DNA of 64,000 nt from Panorpa germanica. Taxonomy: Eukaryota; Arthropoda; Insecta; Mecoptera; Panorpidae. A program made the translations under genes and the position numbers. Positions 1-13,400 of the stretch are shown one piece after another (positions within the stretch are counted from its first letter, which is position 1; each line of letters opens with the position of its first letter). The notes beneath the pieces are model-generated. The model saw nothing but the letters and a program-made list of their open reading frames with translations. It was not told where the DNA came from and searched no databases. The DNA is taken from NCBI GenBank assembly GCA_963678705.1, contig OY783203.1:1054001-1118000 (forward strand), given 5' to 3'.

Positions 1-220
1 TTAATATAAGATAAACACGTGTCACTTTCAAGGCCACGGCAAACGTACTGTAGATCTCTTTTACCAAAGTGAATTCATTATTTACTGACATGAAGTTCAC
101 TAAATACAAAATTCTGATTGACAGAAACATATCCGAGTACTAACCCATGGACTTATGTTACACAATTATAATTTTGTATAATTATATTATTATTTGATTA
201 CTTTGTGTTATATTTCAGTC

Positions 221-269
221 ATGCTGTTTTCTTGGTTAAGTTTTTCAATCGCCGATCTTTGTTTTCCCA
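221..269 (+). CDS. Possible signal-peptide exon of the Ly6/uPAR gene
   Basis: A TTTCAG acceptor ends at 218, an ATG follows at 221, and a GTAAGT donor begins at 270. The 49 coding bases give a short hydrophobic peptide starting MLFSWLSFS and end in phase 1. The first clear Ly6 exon, at 9818, needs exactly one base from upstream and has an in-frame stop just before its acceptor, so an upstream start exon must exist. The phase match and the signal-like composition support the link. The 9.5 kb intron and the lack of any other test keep this tentative. A short exon of this kind can also arise by chance. Confidence 0.4.
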
Positions 270-1201
270 GTAAGTTATTTTTTTAATATTTATTTTATTA
301 ATATTTTTATTTTAATAATTATTATTTTCAACAATTTATGTTTTTAACGAAATATTATACTGCTTTTTAATCATTCTTTTATTTTGCTTTCAAACGTCTG
401 ACATGAAAATTTGACACGTATTCAGATTTACCATTAAACCTGAGGAATCCTTCTAGATAAAAATATATTAAAAATAAGTATTTTCAGAAAAAGTTAATTG
501 TTTTATATAAAATGATTTAATACCTGTAATAATAATAATCTTTTGTTCATTTCTATCAAAAACTTTTTTTTAAATAAAATTAAAATTAAAAACTATTTCA
601 TATACACTCTAGGAGGATACAGTTTTAGTATTTCCTCAGCGTCTCTCACCCGTAGTTCAGAAAGTTGACAACCCTGCTTTTACTACTAAAGAACACAAAA
701 CATTTTACACTGTATTGTACAAGGAAATCAAAGAGATCTGAAACCTTAAACTCCCCCCGTCTATTTCAACCTGTTTTGTTGACATACCGCTTTAAATTAA
801 ATAAACAATGTAGCACAAAAATGTTCTGTTCGCTCGTTCACTGCGCCCTGTTCGTGTGATCATTAGTTAAACACTTCGTACACAATTTAACCCTTATACT
901 ATTACGCCTAAATACGCGCAAACAGTAAATAAGGAAGAGGGTAAACTCAGATATGTATATGTAACTATATTATGTTACTAATGATAAGTAATGTTAAACT
1001 CATTAATAGTTTATCCCGCTAACGGATTCAGCTACCCTACGTCACATGCATGAATCGATTGCAGAGACCGTCTAAATACATATTGGGAAGCTATGTATTT
1101 CAAATTAATAATTAATATAAAAGTAAAAAATGGGTATTTTGTTCGTAAACAATTAATACTGATTCATTCATGATACAGTGGCCAGCTATGTTTCTAAGGT
1201 T

Positions 1202-1255
1202 GATCTCTGGATCAGCGCTATATTTTCTGGGTTTGGACGTTTTTAAGTTTATTGA
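1202..1255 (+). repeat. SINE fragment
   Basis: The stretch reads TCTGGATCAGCGCTATATTT and continues with TCTGGGTTTGG and a TTTTTAAGTTT tail. The same order, just after a tRNA-like box B, is seen on the minus strand at 48361-48590 and in part at 38800-39010. It is a short truncated copy of that family. Confidence 0.5.
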
Positions 1256-4200
1256 AAATGTGTACACATAATTCGGGCATGTTAATTATCCTTTTTTTTT
1301 AGCTTCCTCTCTTCCAACTTCCCTTCGGCAAAGTGAATTGTATGTGCGTTTCAGTTGCCTTTTTAGCGAAATTAATTAATTGTATGTAGCTACAATTTCA
1401 CTTTGGAGAAATGAATTCTAACCTGTTACAATTGCCATTCGACGAAATCAATTGTATACAGTCACAATAAAGTCGAGGGGTGGGTCATAAAGCCGAGGAA
1501 AACCGACGTGCGACGAGTGGACGCTGTAATAGTATCTCCAACATTTAGATTCGTGCGTGAACGTTTGTTCTACGCGCTAGTTGAGATGCCTGCATAGAAA
1601 CGCGATTCATGCGCAAAAATATTATCGCGACACCTCTTGTAGCGTAGATATTGCAAAGATATTTACCGATATATGTAAAACGATGAGAATGCCTGGTCTT
1701 AGCACGGGCTTGAGATATTACTCGTATTTAAATATTTGAGCCCAGCTACATGTAAATATTTATATAAAAGAACCGCATGTACGAGTATTTATAAAAATAA
1801 AGTTCTGAAACATGAATATTATGAACTATTTCGTCAGGAAAGTCCAGATTCATGGATCGACTTATACATCTTATGAGAGTGACGTCAAATCGTTAATGTA
1901 AACAGAATCGATGAGTTCATTTTATTTTGCAATTTTATTTATTTTAGTTATGTGTTAATATGGATGAGGAGTACTCAAACTTTAGACCTAAAATCGGATT
2001 ATGAAGATACTTTATAACTTTTTATAACCTAAAAAGGTTATAAACCTTTTCATAAAATGTTTCATAATGTAATAAGTGAGGTTATACGTTATGTGCTACA
2101 TATAACATACGAGTATTTCCTCTAGTTCTGAAATAATAAACAAAAATGATTTTAATTGATATGGGACTAACGTCATTGAACAGAATCCGCTATCAGTAAA
2201 GCCGGGGTCAAGAGGTTTAAGCTCCGGGATTAAGTACACGGCATCGGGCACTCACGTGAGCATGTTAATCATTATTCGTTATCATTACCGTCATCGTGTC
2301 ATGCGCACTGGCATGGCGGTAAGAAGACGCCTCTGTTATTAAATATCATTTAATAAAAATATACACAATTACTAATATTTGTGTATTTACTATCTTTTAC
2401 ATATACTCGTATATAAAATATAATTGTGTGTGTAAAATATAAGTGTGTGTGTTTTAAGTATATTTTTAATGTTTCTTATCCGTCCTATATGTTAGTTTCT
2501 TTTCCCAAGCCGCCTTTTCTGTTTTTTTATTGCATTTATTTATCATTTTCATGTGTTTTATATACCTAAAACATCTTCCAAGTAATGTACATTATTTATA
2601 ACTGCTTTATTTTCTTCCTAATAAATTTTTAGGCTTATATCAATGGTGATCCTTGTGTACAGGATCGTACGCATAGAGCAATAAAATCATTGCTTACTTT
2701 GACGATGATTTCTCTTCCAGTTCTTCCAGTTTTTTAGAAGTAACACTGAAGAATTAAAGTCATTTCTAATATTATAAGAAATGTTTGTTTGTTATGACAA
2801 TAATTAGCATAGCTTACTTATCAGACGGTTTTTAAAGATGAAGAAATCAATTAATCAATCAAGTCCAGTTATGGGTCAAAGAACTCCAGGTCTATGATAA
2901 CTATGAGTCCAACAACCGGCTTTTAGTATTTGATTTTAGAAAAGACAGAACAATATATGTAAAGTAAAAAAGCTTGTCTCAAACATGTATGAAATAGAAG
3001 CTTATTACATATTTTGACTTTCATTTCTTCCAAGGTGCAGTGTAGGGTGCCCTCACAACTTTCTTGCTTCTGCGTACGGTCCTGGAATTGCGTATTATAC
3101 CCGATATTACATAACAAACTGTTTGCTATAAACGAACAGTGTTAACATATGTGATATGGAGTGTAATCAATCAAATAATGCTATTCTTCTGTAACAAAGT
3201 GCTCCCGTGTAAAAACTGTCACAGTTGCTAAAACTGCTATAGTAACAAATTAGATTTATAACCAATCAATGGATCGACAAAAGCCATTGGCTGTACTATG
3301 AACACAATCAAATCTGTTCTAATCGGGATCCAGATCATATTTATAATAGTACTAATTCAGACAGGCCACAATAAGATATGTCCAATTGGCCTTGTTATAA
3401 TAAAAACTACAAAATATTAGAAGACATAACTATTAGAAGACATAAACTATTTGCTTTTTTAAGATAACTTGCAGAAAAATATTCGTCAAACGTTTTTGTG
3501 CTTAAACGCAGAATTCTTAAACTACGTTGCCACTAAAAAAGTACCGCAATGTGCAGAGTCTGTAACACTCGTCAACCTATTTACACTTACTACGCGCCCG
3601 CCCGCTTTATAGGAATTGCGCTGTAACAGTTTTCGCACGGCTCGGTCCATCGTTGCTCTATTTTCTGTGTCTAATTTGTTGTACCTTTCAGCGTGCCTGC
3701 TACTAACTACGCCTCTACTAATCAACGCAGAATGCCAAAGTAAGATATTATTTTCCTTTATTATTCCAGTGTCGTTGTATTGTTTAATGTATTAATTAAT
3801 GTTCTTTTTTTATAAATGTGGTAAGTTTAAAAGCTGTTAGCCGCACAATGTCAGCTAGTGGTGTTTATTTAATGTAAGGCCTACTTAGGCGATCATATTT
3901 ATGTACATAGTCGTAATTAGGCGACGTGTCTACTATATTAATATTGTTAATGGAAATGATGCAATCAACACAACTCTGATGCAATTCGTAACAATGTTTA
4001 CTGTCGTAAATGTTTATCAAGGCTAAATATTGAGCCCCTAAACTGATAAAATAATTATTTAATAAGACATTTCCACAATATCAATAAGGAGAACACAGAA
4101 CGCAAAGAAGTAAAATATGATCGTCTGCAAGTGTTTTTAAATGTAAACTATGAATGTAATTTGTAACGCTAAATATTGGTAGCTTTCTATTGATAATAAA

Positions 4201-7200
4201 TGGGTAGAAAATGTAACGCAATGTAATACTTGAATTAGCTTGAAGTAAGCTAATATTATTATTCTGTAATAATATATTTCTATAATATATGTATGTAAAT
4301 TACTTAACTTTGAACATTGCCACCCTTTTGAATTATTTGTTTTAATAATTATCGGTAATAACAGTATACCTCTTTAGCAAGAAATTGAGTTATAGGAACA
4401 CAAAGAGCTTAAAAGAGTTTAAAATTTAAACAATCGCAGTTTTCTCTCATCCCTGTCTACACAATAAATATGAAATAAAAGTGGGTGTCTAAAATTTTAT
4501 TCTAAACTGTTAAATATTATTATGTTAATATACTAATTAATATTTTAGAAGTATTTAAGGTAATATCCTGCAGTGTCTATTTATTTTACGACACACAAAC
4601 TTAACTAGATGTCTGAACTTTCATGACAGATTATAATAGTTCTGGAGAAATTTACTTTTGCATAGCAAGGTATTAAATAAGTGTTATTTAAAAATCAATA
4701 AAACCGTATGAAAGATTTTACAGTTTGAAAATAGGACCACGTGAGTTGTATGTATCCACATACTCGTACATACGTGAGGTTTTGGGTTTTAGGTACTAGG
4801 CTCCGAACTTTTAGCTTCCTGTTAGGTTATTCGGGCTTATCGGATCGCCTTCCACGCACGACACGATACCACTCCTACTTGATTTATTACATTTCGTGAT
4901 GTTGTATGCTGAAGCTAAATACTCTCAAGCTAAGAGCAATAATGAGTCAGTATTGACTGACAAATAAAAGCTTATCATTAAGTTACATTTCATTACAATT
5001 ATAGTTGCCAATATGAACAAACAAATGAATAACATAATAGTTCAATCACGTCAGAGAAAAAGTATTAGTAGAATTACTCTTCTTACACATTGTAAATGTA
5101 ATCAACGTATTAGGGACAAGTACCTCTTTGAATAAAATATCAAAATAATTGTATGTGGTTTTCGACATCAAATTTTCATTATAGTAAAGTAAATAAATGT
5201 GAAGTATTTTCCAATCTTATCTTGCTACCACAAAACCTCCATTAAGCAAACCCCTGGAGAAACATTTATTAACGTAAGTCAAGAAGAATAGGGAGACAAA
5301 ATGGTACAAGTTGCACAACCCTAAATCCCTAACCAGCTACGCAGGCAGACTTGCCAGATTACTGCAAGGATTTTATTCAAGCAGCAATTTGTATTCATCG
5401 AGAACGACAAAGAGCTGTACAATACAATGGTATGTAACTTGGTTGTACGAGTACAAGCGTTTTAGAATATCATGTCTTTGTTTAGAACTTAGTTGTTAAC
5501 AAACTGCTGAGCATGACAGTCATAAGGCAAGTCTTGTACGGGTTAAGGGCAGAGTTTAATATATTGGTAGCAACTGAGTTTCAGCGGCAAAAGGACACCA
5601 GTTCATCCTGCAAAATTATTTTATCAACTATAAATGTAAGGGAATGCTAAAAGGAGCACTTTTTCTAGTTTCTTTCCTGTTTTATCGTATGCCTGTATTT
5701 AGCAAAAGTGTTGTCTTTCATAGAAATTATAGTTAAGTTAAAATACATGGTCTGTTGTTAGCTATAACTTATAGAAGGAGGTACTTTTCATTCTATTTTT
5801 TAACTCAGAGCACTTCCATTTCTGAATTTTGTATCATTAGTGTATCTAATTTTGAGCTCTGAGCAACACAACATCAATTCCAAATATTTCATTAAATTTT
5901 TGTTAATTAAAATTCTCACTTCTCTTGTTTAACAGCGATGGTAGTGCAGTTGAGAAGAAGGTAAATAAGGATCATTAACAACTTCTACAATATTGCAAAT
6001 GAAATATTTAAGATTTTGATAGCCATCTTTATCAATTGACATTGTAGTTTTATATAAAATCAGTCACGGTTCACAGCCTAATTAAATCTGTACATGTTAT
6101 ATAACGATGATAAGTGATAGTAATTAGGTCAAGTGTCAATAAAGCTAATCTAATATCGATTCAAGTAAATGTCATTGATTATACCATAAGCGTGTCTCGT
6201 GAGAAACGTCTGGTTTGATCCACCAACGTCAGAGATAAGCGATAAATCGTGAGCTCGTAAACAATAATCCATAACTAGACTTCACCTTTTAACTTCCTCA
6301 TAACTGCTGACACTGCCACAATAAAAATAGACATAACGTCAACAGGGTCACTTATTGGGTTCAAATATATTTGTATTCAAGTAAACACAACTTAACATGC
6401 ATGTGTATGTTATCAGTTAACAAACACAGAAATATCGTGTTATGAATAACAGGAATTAACAGGTTTCTTCCATCTTTAATGTTTTTAAATTTCAATCGAA
6501 ATTCAAATTTTTCCACTGATAATTTGGCTCGTATAAAAATTAATAGTAATTTCTCGTACCATAGGCTAATAGCTTAATAATAGCGTACGTTAATAATAAA
6601 TAACAGAATAATTTAAATATTATAACCTGTTATCAATTTCAAAATACAATATAACAAATTTAAGAAAATATTTAACAGTGTACAAAAGAATATTTGGCTA
6701 CACCTACTCATATTTCTTATTTATTATAACCCGAGCACTGTTGCTGTTTCTTTACGGACTTCTTATGTAGTCGTATTACATGTCTTCAATTAGCAAAAGC
6801 GTTGCCTACCTACCAGTGTACAGAGCACCAAACCGTTGCCTAATGCCAAAAACTAAAGATTATATATTTTTAGTTTTTAAATCAATCAAATAGTAATTTT
6901 CTTTTTTTTTATTACCATTTTGAGTAACAATTATAACATACAAAATTGACAGACGGCACAGTGACCGATAGCATTTATGTTTGACGTGGGGCTACTATAT
7001 TTTGTGAGGTTAGTTATTATCAAATTAAGTTGATCATGTGTTCATAATCATGAAACTTATGAGGCAGCGATTTCGTACATGTATATAAGGCTAAGATACT
7101 ATAATCCATGATCTCAGGATCGGAAATAGGCCGACGTTAAATTTAAAAAAAAGTGAAAATAACAAAACTGTTATTACCATAACAATATTTATGATTCTAG

Positions 7201-9338
7201 ATAACAAAATTACTAAATTCGTTTCTCACTTACATTTCCCTTATGTTTTATATAGTACATATGTATACTTATACATATAGTTTTCTACATCAAGCTAAAA
7301 GACTAACGCTCCCTTAAAGATTTCTACTACTAGGGGTTATTTATTACCCCTATAATCTGGACTTTCTGTAAATACAACATCATTTAGTATAAGGCACATT
7401 TATCCAACACGCTACGCTGCCATAGTATATAATTTACTTCCAAATCCTTAAGGAACTTTAGTGTGACACAGGACACTGGAACATATACTCTTCGTTAAAG
7501 GCTTCGGTAAGTTTCAAACTGCCCCCAACTACAGACCACTCATTAGCTCGTTTTACAAATGTACTTTACTAACTACATATATAACTTTGAAAGAACGTAG
7601 AGGGAAAGTAGTTGTAACTGCAAGGAAACTCCTGGTTTACACAACACAAAAACACACACATATAAACACAACAGCTGTCTAGTCGGACCATGGATCTTCG
7701 AGCATTGAGCATTGTGCGCTTCTGCGCACAACTGATGTTGTACCGAAGCTGAGTTCATGGTCACTCGTATGCAGTTTTTAGTACAGATGCATAAAAAAGT
7801 AACACACAAAGTGCGCAAAAAGAAATTGTTTCATTTTATTTTGTTAAAAAAAATTCTATTTAGAAGAAATGAAATAATAGACCCTGTTAGTTTCTTTGAC
7901 TTTAATTTTTTTAACAAATTCGGTTTAAAAGAATCGTAGATGCGGTACTGACATTTTTAAATATATGAATTTGGTACTCATTGCCCTAATGATAATAAAA
8001 CCACAATGCGTACAGAACCGTTTTTTCGGTTAACCTTGTAAAAAGTTTTTAATTGCCCAGGTAACCAGTTAACTGTTGTCACTGTAGTTTTCGGGAAGAG
8101 AAGGGAAAACAGATTTTGTAACTGGTCGATCGAAGGATGAAGTGGGGTAGGTTCCCCCTTAGATAAGCTGGAATAATGTTGTAAAAATACAGGAGCCCCT
8201 TCATAACCTGCTACCCCTGTGGTAGTATGAGTGCGCAAGCGTGAACTATCCGGGATCGACCAGGGGGTGTCCGGGTGACTGAGGGCTGCGGTTTTCCTAT
8301 GGGTGAAGTTCGCCTACAAACTGCAGCAATGTATCTATTTATAATTGATTAGCTTTCTTAAGTTGTATATTTATTTTTTAATTTATTACAATATCATAAA
8401 AAGTAATACAGGTTGCGCGAGTGAAACGGAATGTTTTCAAGTAGGTGGCAGTAACTGACGTCATTACAAAACTTTGACACCATCTTAAATATATGTCTTG
8501 TCACACATTGCGGACAATCTCTCTCTCCCTTCCCTCCTGTGTTAATCTTATTTTTTTATTTTTGATCTTTTAAGTCGAATGTTATATTAGACCCTTTGAA
8601 TGTGACGCAATTAATTAATTAAACATTCTAAAAAAAATTAAATATTGAATTAAAATTTGATTTAGCGTTTTCGTGTAATTCTTTGCATATTTGAAAGGTT
8701 AAAGAAATATAGTGTTGTATTTTTAATATTGTTTAATGACTTGCTTTAGTATTTTGGACACATTGGTTCGATTTCACTTGTAGTGTAGTGATAAAGATGT
8801 GCACAAATTATAAGTAAAAGCAAACCAGCACTCGAAGCACTCTGATTCGCACTTATACAGTTATTACCTGCAAGTATTTAGAATGACCGAACACTGGAGA
8901 CACGACTGTGTAAAAAGTAAACAATATTGAAGTTCAGTTCATGCACAGCGACAGCGCACACTTAAACCGTATACTACTAAACAAATGACAACAAATTTGA
9001 CAGATGTCATTTCAACAACATGGCTGCTATAACCTCAAAATTTCGAGCGTTCCTATTAAAAGACCATTTAAAAGTTATATTTCGAGTATACGCATATAAG
9101 TAACTGGTAAAAATTGTTATTTATTTTAAATTACAGCACAATAAAACACACACCACTTGCAACTTTGAGTAAGTTATATAGCATATACGAAATAACATTA
9201 AAATATTTGATTACGGTGGGTCGCACCTTAGAATTGAAATCTAATAAGGCATGACTAGAACGTAATATAGTTCATAATCTTTATCAGTTTTTTGTTAATG
9301 AAGAAAATGTATTCATTTCTGAAGTTAAATTAGCTATC

Positions 9339-9457
9339 ACGAATAGGGTGTTGGTGCATCGGTGACAATATTTCTTTTGACTTAAGAAATGCTGCCATCT
9401 TGAAAACCGAGACACAGCATAAAAATGAACACCGATGTATCAACACCTTGTATACGT
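9339..9457. mobile_element. Short hairpin MITE
   Basis: The left end ACGAATAGGGTGTTGGTGCA and the right end read in reverse (ACGTATACAAGGTGTTGATA) share a core GGTGTTGRTRCATCGGTG. They form imperfect inverted ends of about 26 bases around a core of about 65 bases. This is the shape of a non-autonomous DNA transposon. The family is not identified. Confidence 0.55.
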
Positions 9458-9817
9458 AATGCTCTAAAACATAAAACACTAGCTTTGTTAACTAGTAGCA
9501 TCCCAACGGCCGATTTTTGAACTTATTTTAATTAACTTAATTAATTTTGACAGAAAAGAGAAACTAAATTTCTGAGTTGAAAAAATTTTCAAAAACCGGC
9601 CCTAACTTTTTCTTATTTATGTTATCCTAGAGCATTTGACATGCGATAGTTTCCATTCAGTCAGTAGAAAACCCTTCAAGATCGTCAACTTGGTGCAATT
9701 CGGCGTTCTCTGAATTTGCCTGCTGCCAACGCCAACAACTTTGATGGATTACTCGTAGAGTTTTATTATTATATTGTTATTGATGTCTAATACAATCCTA
9801 ATCATTTTGGTGCATAG

Positions 9818-10479
9818 CGCGCTCCATCTATTGCTACGAGTGCGACAGCTGGACGGACCTCAGATGTCGTGACCCTTTTAACTACACCGCCTTACCCAGA
9901 GATCAACCGCCTCTCATGACCTGCAATGGATGCTGCGTAAAGATGGTGCGACACTCGAAATCACGTAAGTAGACCTGTCCACGCAAATATTCACCCCAAA
10001 TTCGGCTAAAGGTTTGACACATTCGTTTAGGGCAATACACGCTCTGATAGCTTTCATACTGAGCATGCAGGATATGTGAACACCGTATTGCCTTGGTGTA
10101 CTCTTCTTTTCATGCCACTTTCTTGGCGGTAGTACTAGTAAATAACCTGATAAAAACTATAGCAAATAAAATAGTATAACGTATTAGAAAGAATTAGTAT
10201 TTGCATCTATTAGCAATCTAACCTGAAGTCTAACAAGTGTTTCTCTTTGTTGCAGCGTACGAAGTCGTCAGGCGAACGTGCACATCACAGCTGCAGATAA
10301 ATTTATTTATGGTAGATCATGTGTGCATGATGGAAAGTTCGGGGTCCGGCCACATGTGTTTCTGTGAGGAAGACATGTGTAACAACGCTGACTCTGTCTC
10401 TTATTCATCCTCCCTTTCCAGAGCCATCCTGCTATCCTCTTCTATCCTTTTAGGGCTTGTATGCTTTGCTTTTAGGTAG
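9818..10479 (+). CDS. Ly6/uPAR-domain GPI-anchored protein, last two exons
   Basis: Exons 9818-9964 and 10256-10479 join in phase (split codon CCG). They encode a three-finger Ly6/uPAR domain. It starts IYCYECDSW, contains TCNGCCVKM, and ends with the family signature [11 protein letters not shown] serine-rich and strongly hydrophobic tail follows ([17 protein letters not shown]), typical of a GPI-anchor signal. With the possible first exon at 221-269 the protein would be 139 residues, a normal size. Insect relatives (the quiver/sleepless and CG6329-like group) are small extracellular membrane-tethered proteins acting on channels, receptors or septate junctions. The exact member is not assigned. 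The acceptor before 9818 has a weak pyrimidine tract, but the ten or so conserved cysteines leave little doubt that it is coding. The stop codon is at 10477-10479. Confidence 0.88.
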
Positions 10480-13400
10480 ATTCATTTCAATGATTTTTAG
10501 CTGTTTTCGTAATAACTAATTAACATATTATTTCAAATGTATCTCTTTATTCTTCGACTTCATAGATAATAATAGTAATGAATTATGAATTCTTCAACTC
10601 TGCAAGTTCAAGTTCAAGATCAGGTATGACAGTTTCCGCACGTGTATTTTACGAGAACAGCTCTCTTCTAGTTGTAATCAATCTTATCAATCTGACATTA
10701 TCATTTCTTATTTAGTTCTTAAGGGTTACTTGTATGATGTTTGGTTTTTTGCTAGTTATGCAGTAAGTAATTAATTACAAATATAACAATCTTCCATTCT
10801 ACTTGAACTACTGTTGTATGCCTTAACTACAATATTTAACTTAAAAGACAAGTGCAGCAAGAACAATGGCATCACTAACTCCTGTGGTGTCCTGTTTTAG
10901 TGGTAACACAAAGCTACCAATATTTATTACCAGTGGCTGATCTGATCCATTGTTCTTGAGGTAATGTAGGTGAAGATCAGGATATAAAAGTAATTAATAC
11001 TAATAAAGCTAATAATATTCACGACACTATTACTATTGCAGCACAAATGAAGTGCGTTCTCAAAGTATGATAAGTAATACTCCTTAGAACGAATCTATTG
11101 ATTCCGTATCCGTAGGATTACCCACGGTGCACGTGGATATTATTAGCAGAGACAAAGTCCAAAAGTCGAAAGTTTATTTATTGCATATCTAAGTAAAATA
11201 ACAAGTAGTGATAATTTGCTCATAATATAACAAATAATCTAACATTTGCAATGAAAGAATTTAGTGTGCCTTTACTTAGGGTCTTGATGGATCTAGTAGT
11301 TTCTGTATGACGTATGAAGCATGACTTAGCTGCAATGAAAAGAATCAATTTACGAGTAGATGTTTGATAAATAAAATAGTTATGCGATGTATTTGTAACA
11401 CTTATTGATTTCAGTTTGTTTCTGTTTCATTTTTGTGTTAGTGGTTGAATGTAGCTTATTAGTTTTGGATTGGAGTTGGAGAGGTTTGTTTCACTCGTGC
11501 TTCCACTAATATATGATCATTTGAAACCAATTGATAGCTTATGGTAGATATGGTAGAAATGCCCCGTTGAACACTACGCAGGCAATATAAAAAATGATAA
11601 AAACTGATCACCTTGTATTTTCTCAAAAATTTTAACATGGACCAAAACACGTATAGCCAATTAAAATATGTTATATTTATGATTAATGATTATTACTAAT
11701 TAAGTGTTATAAAATTGTTCCTTACACATACTGCTAACAAGAGCATACGATTATGCATAATACTCCTATAGTGAAAAAGTATTCATTTGTTAAACTATTT
11801 TAATATTTAAATAAATATCAAGCGTTCCAAATTAGCATGTCCGCAAAACACAAAACATGAATCTTAAGCATCATTAATCCTTAAAAGGATGGTTTTAAGA
11901 TTCTATGATCTATTTCTATGACTACTTGAATAGTCCAAAAGGGAAACTTATTTTCCAAAAAGCCGAAGAATAGGTAGATGAAATTGTTTATGTAGCATAA
12001 GAACATAATTTTTACGTAACTTGACTAGCGAATGATCTTGTTACCTGCATTACATTACAACACATTTTAACAAGGATAAGTAGATACTTACGAGTACTTT
12101 ATGTGCGCTTTTTCATGACTAATCTAAAATGAATTAGAAAAAAAAGTTGAGAATTTAGTAAGTTAGGTATTTCTCTAAATATTTCAACACCTACTACTGA
12201 AATGATTATTTTTATGTTAATTTGGAATTCTAGATACGTTGTTGATTGAAATAATCAAAATATTTAGCAAATGAATCACTGCACATCATTTTGTAGGAGT
12301 TTAAAACTGGATCTGTCGAAATCGAAGTGATATCTCCAGTCCATCTATTGTAAATACAAGTTGGGGTGCAAAGACAGTTTTTAAGTTTGATTTGAATTGA
12401 AGTATTAGGGCGTTAAAGCATGGCAATATGTTGATAATTCCGAGATAATTATTTGGCTGCATGATTATTAAACACTGTTCCACGTATTTAGGTTGCTTGA
12501 AACATATCATAAAAACAACATCAACAACAAATACACCAACTCAGCTACATCAGACACTCCACCAACGTGCTAAGTCAATTTGCTGATTTCGCCAACTTTC
12601 GTCATTTCGTCGCATCGTCGATTGTTGGTCAAATTAGTTCATTTCAATGATGTAAAGAAACTTTCATCAATTAATCGATAAATGAAATAACAACAAAATG
12701 TTAAATTATATAATTATGAAATGTTAAAATTTTGAAGTCAATAATAATTTGTTATTGACGTAAAAATAGGCAGATTTGTAAATAACGTAATTAGGCACAG
12801 GAACCACGAGCTAGGTTTAACGATTATCACCTTTCTTACATTTGTTAATAAAATTATTATAATTTAAATCAAAGCAATAACATTTTTAATAAAAATAAAA
12901 AATATAAAATTTAAAAAAATTTATATTAACATAAAATTATGGCTACAAATATCGCTATTAATAAATAAAATATATAAAATAGATTGGTAATTGAAACTTC
13001 AAAATTGCTTGTGTAAATAAGTTATTCCTCTTTCTTCAAAGTTTCCAATCAAAGTGGAAGCAATTATCATAGTTGGACATTATCATAAACAGACGTAAAT
13101 CCCAAAGTTACCGGAAAAGAATAAAGAAAGAAAAAAAATGTGACGTCATGAAGATAAGCGTAACACTGTTACGACCATAGATAATGCTTCTCTTCCCAAA
13201 CAGAATCTATTTAGTTTTTTTATCTTTTCTGTGCTTTTGAATTTCGTTAGATATTCGATTAATTACTCTACTTTAATTAAGACACACCTTGTACCACACC
13301 TTTAAGTTAATAAAAAGACTGAGTAATGTCAACCGAGTTAAATTAATTTAAATTCGGAGTCGAATTGAATCAAATATAGAATTTGAACAAATTGCAACAA

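Larger units (their letters stand above)
270..9817 (+). other. Long presumed intron or upstream spacer
   Basis: AT-rich sequence with no convincing protein-coding exon. It holds a SINE fragment near 1202-1255, a GT-rich stretch near 2425-2455, a repeat at 7110-7158 that recurs inverted at 31794-31834, and a hairpin element at 9339-9457. Short ORFs here (for example 7978-8238 minus) have no recognisable motif. Confidence 0.5.

Noticed and set aside
3668-3742. Possible exon between CCTTTCAG and GTAAGA
   Set aside because: Good splice-like sites, but no open frame joins in phase to the Ly6 exon at 9818. It could at most be an untranslated exon.
7978-8238. 86-codon minus-strand ORF as a gene or transposon fragment
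   Set aside because: No motif, splice partner or repeat copy could be found to support it.
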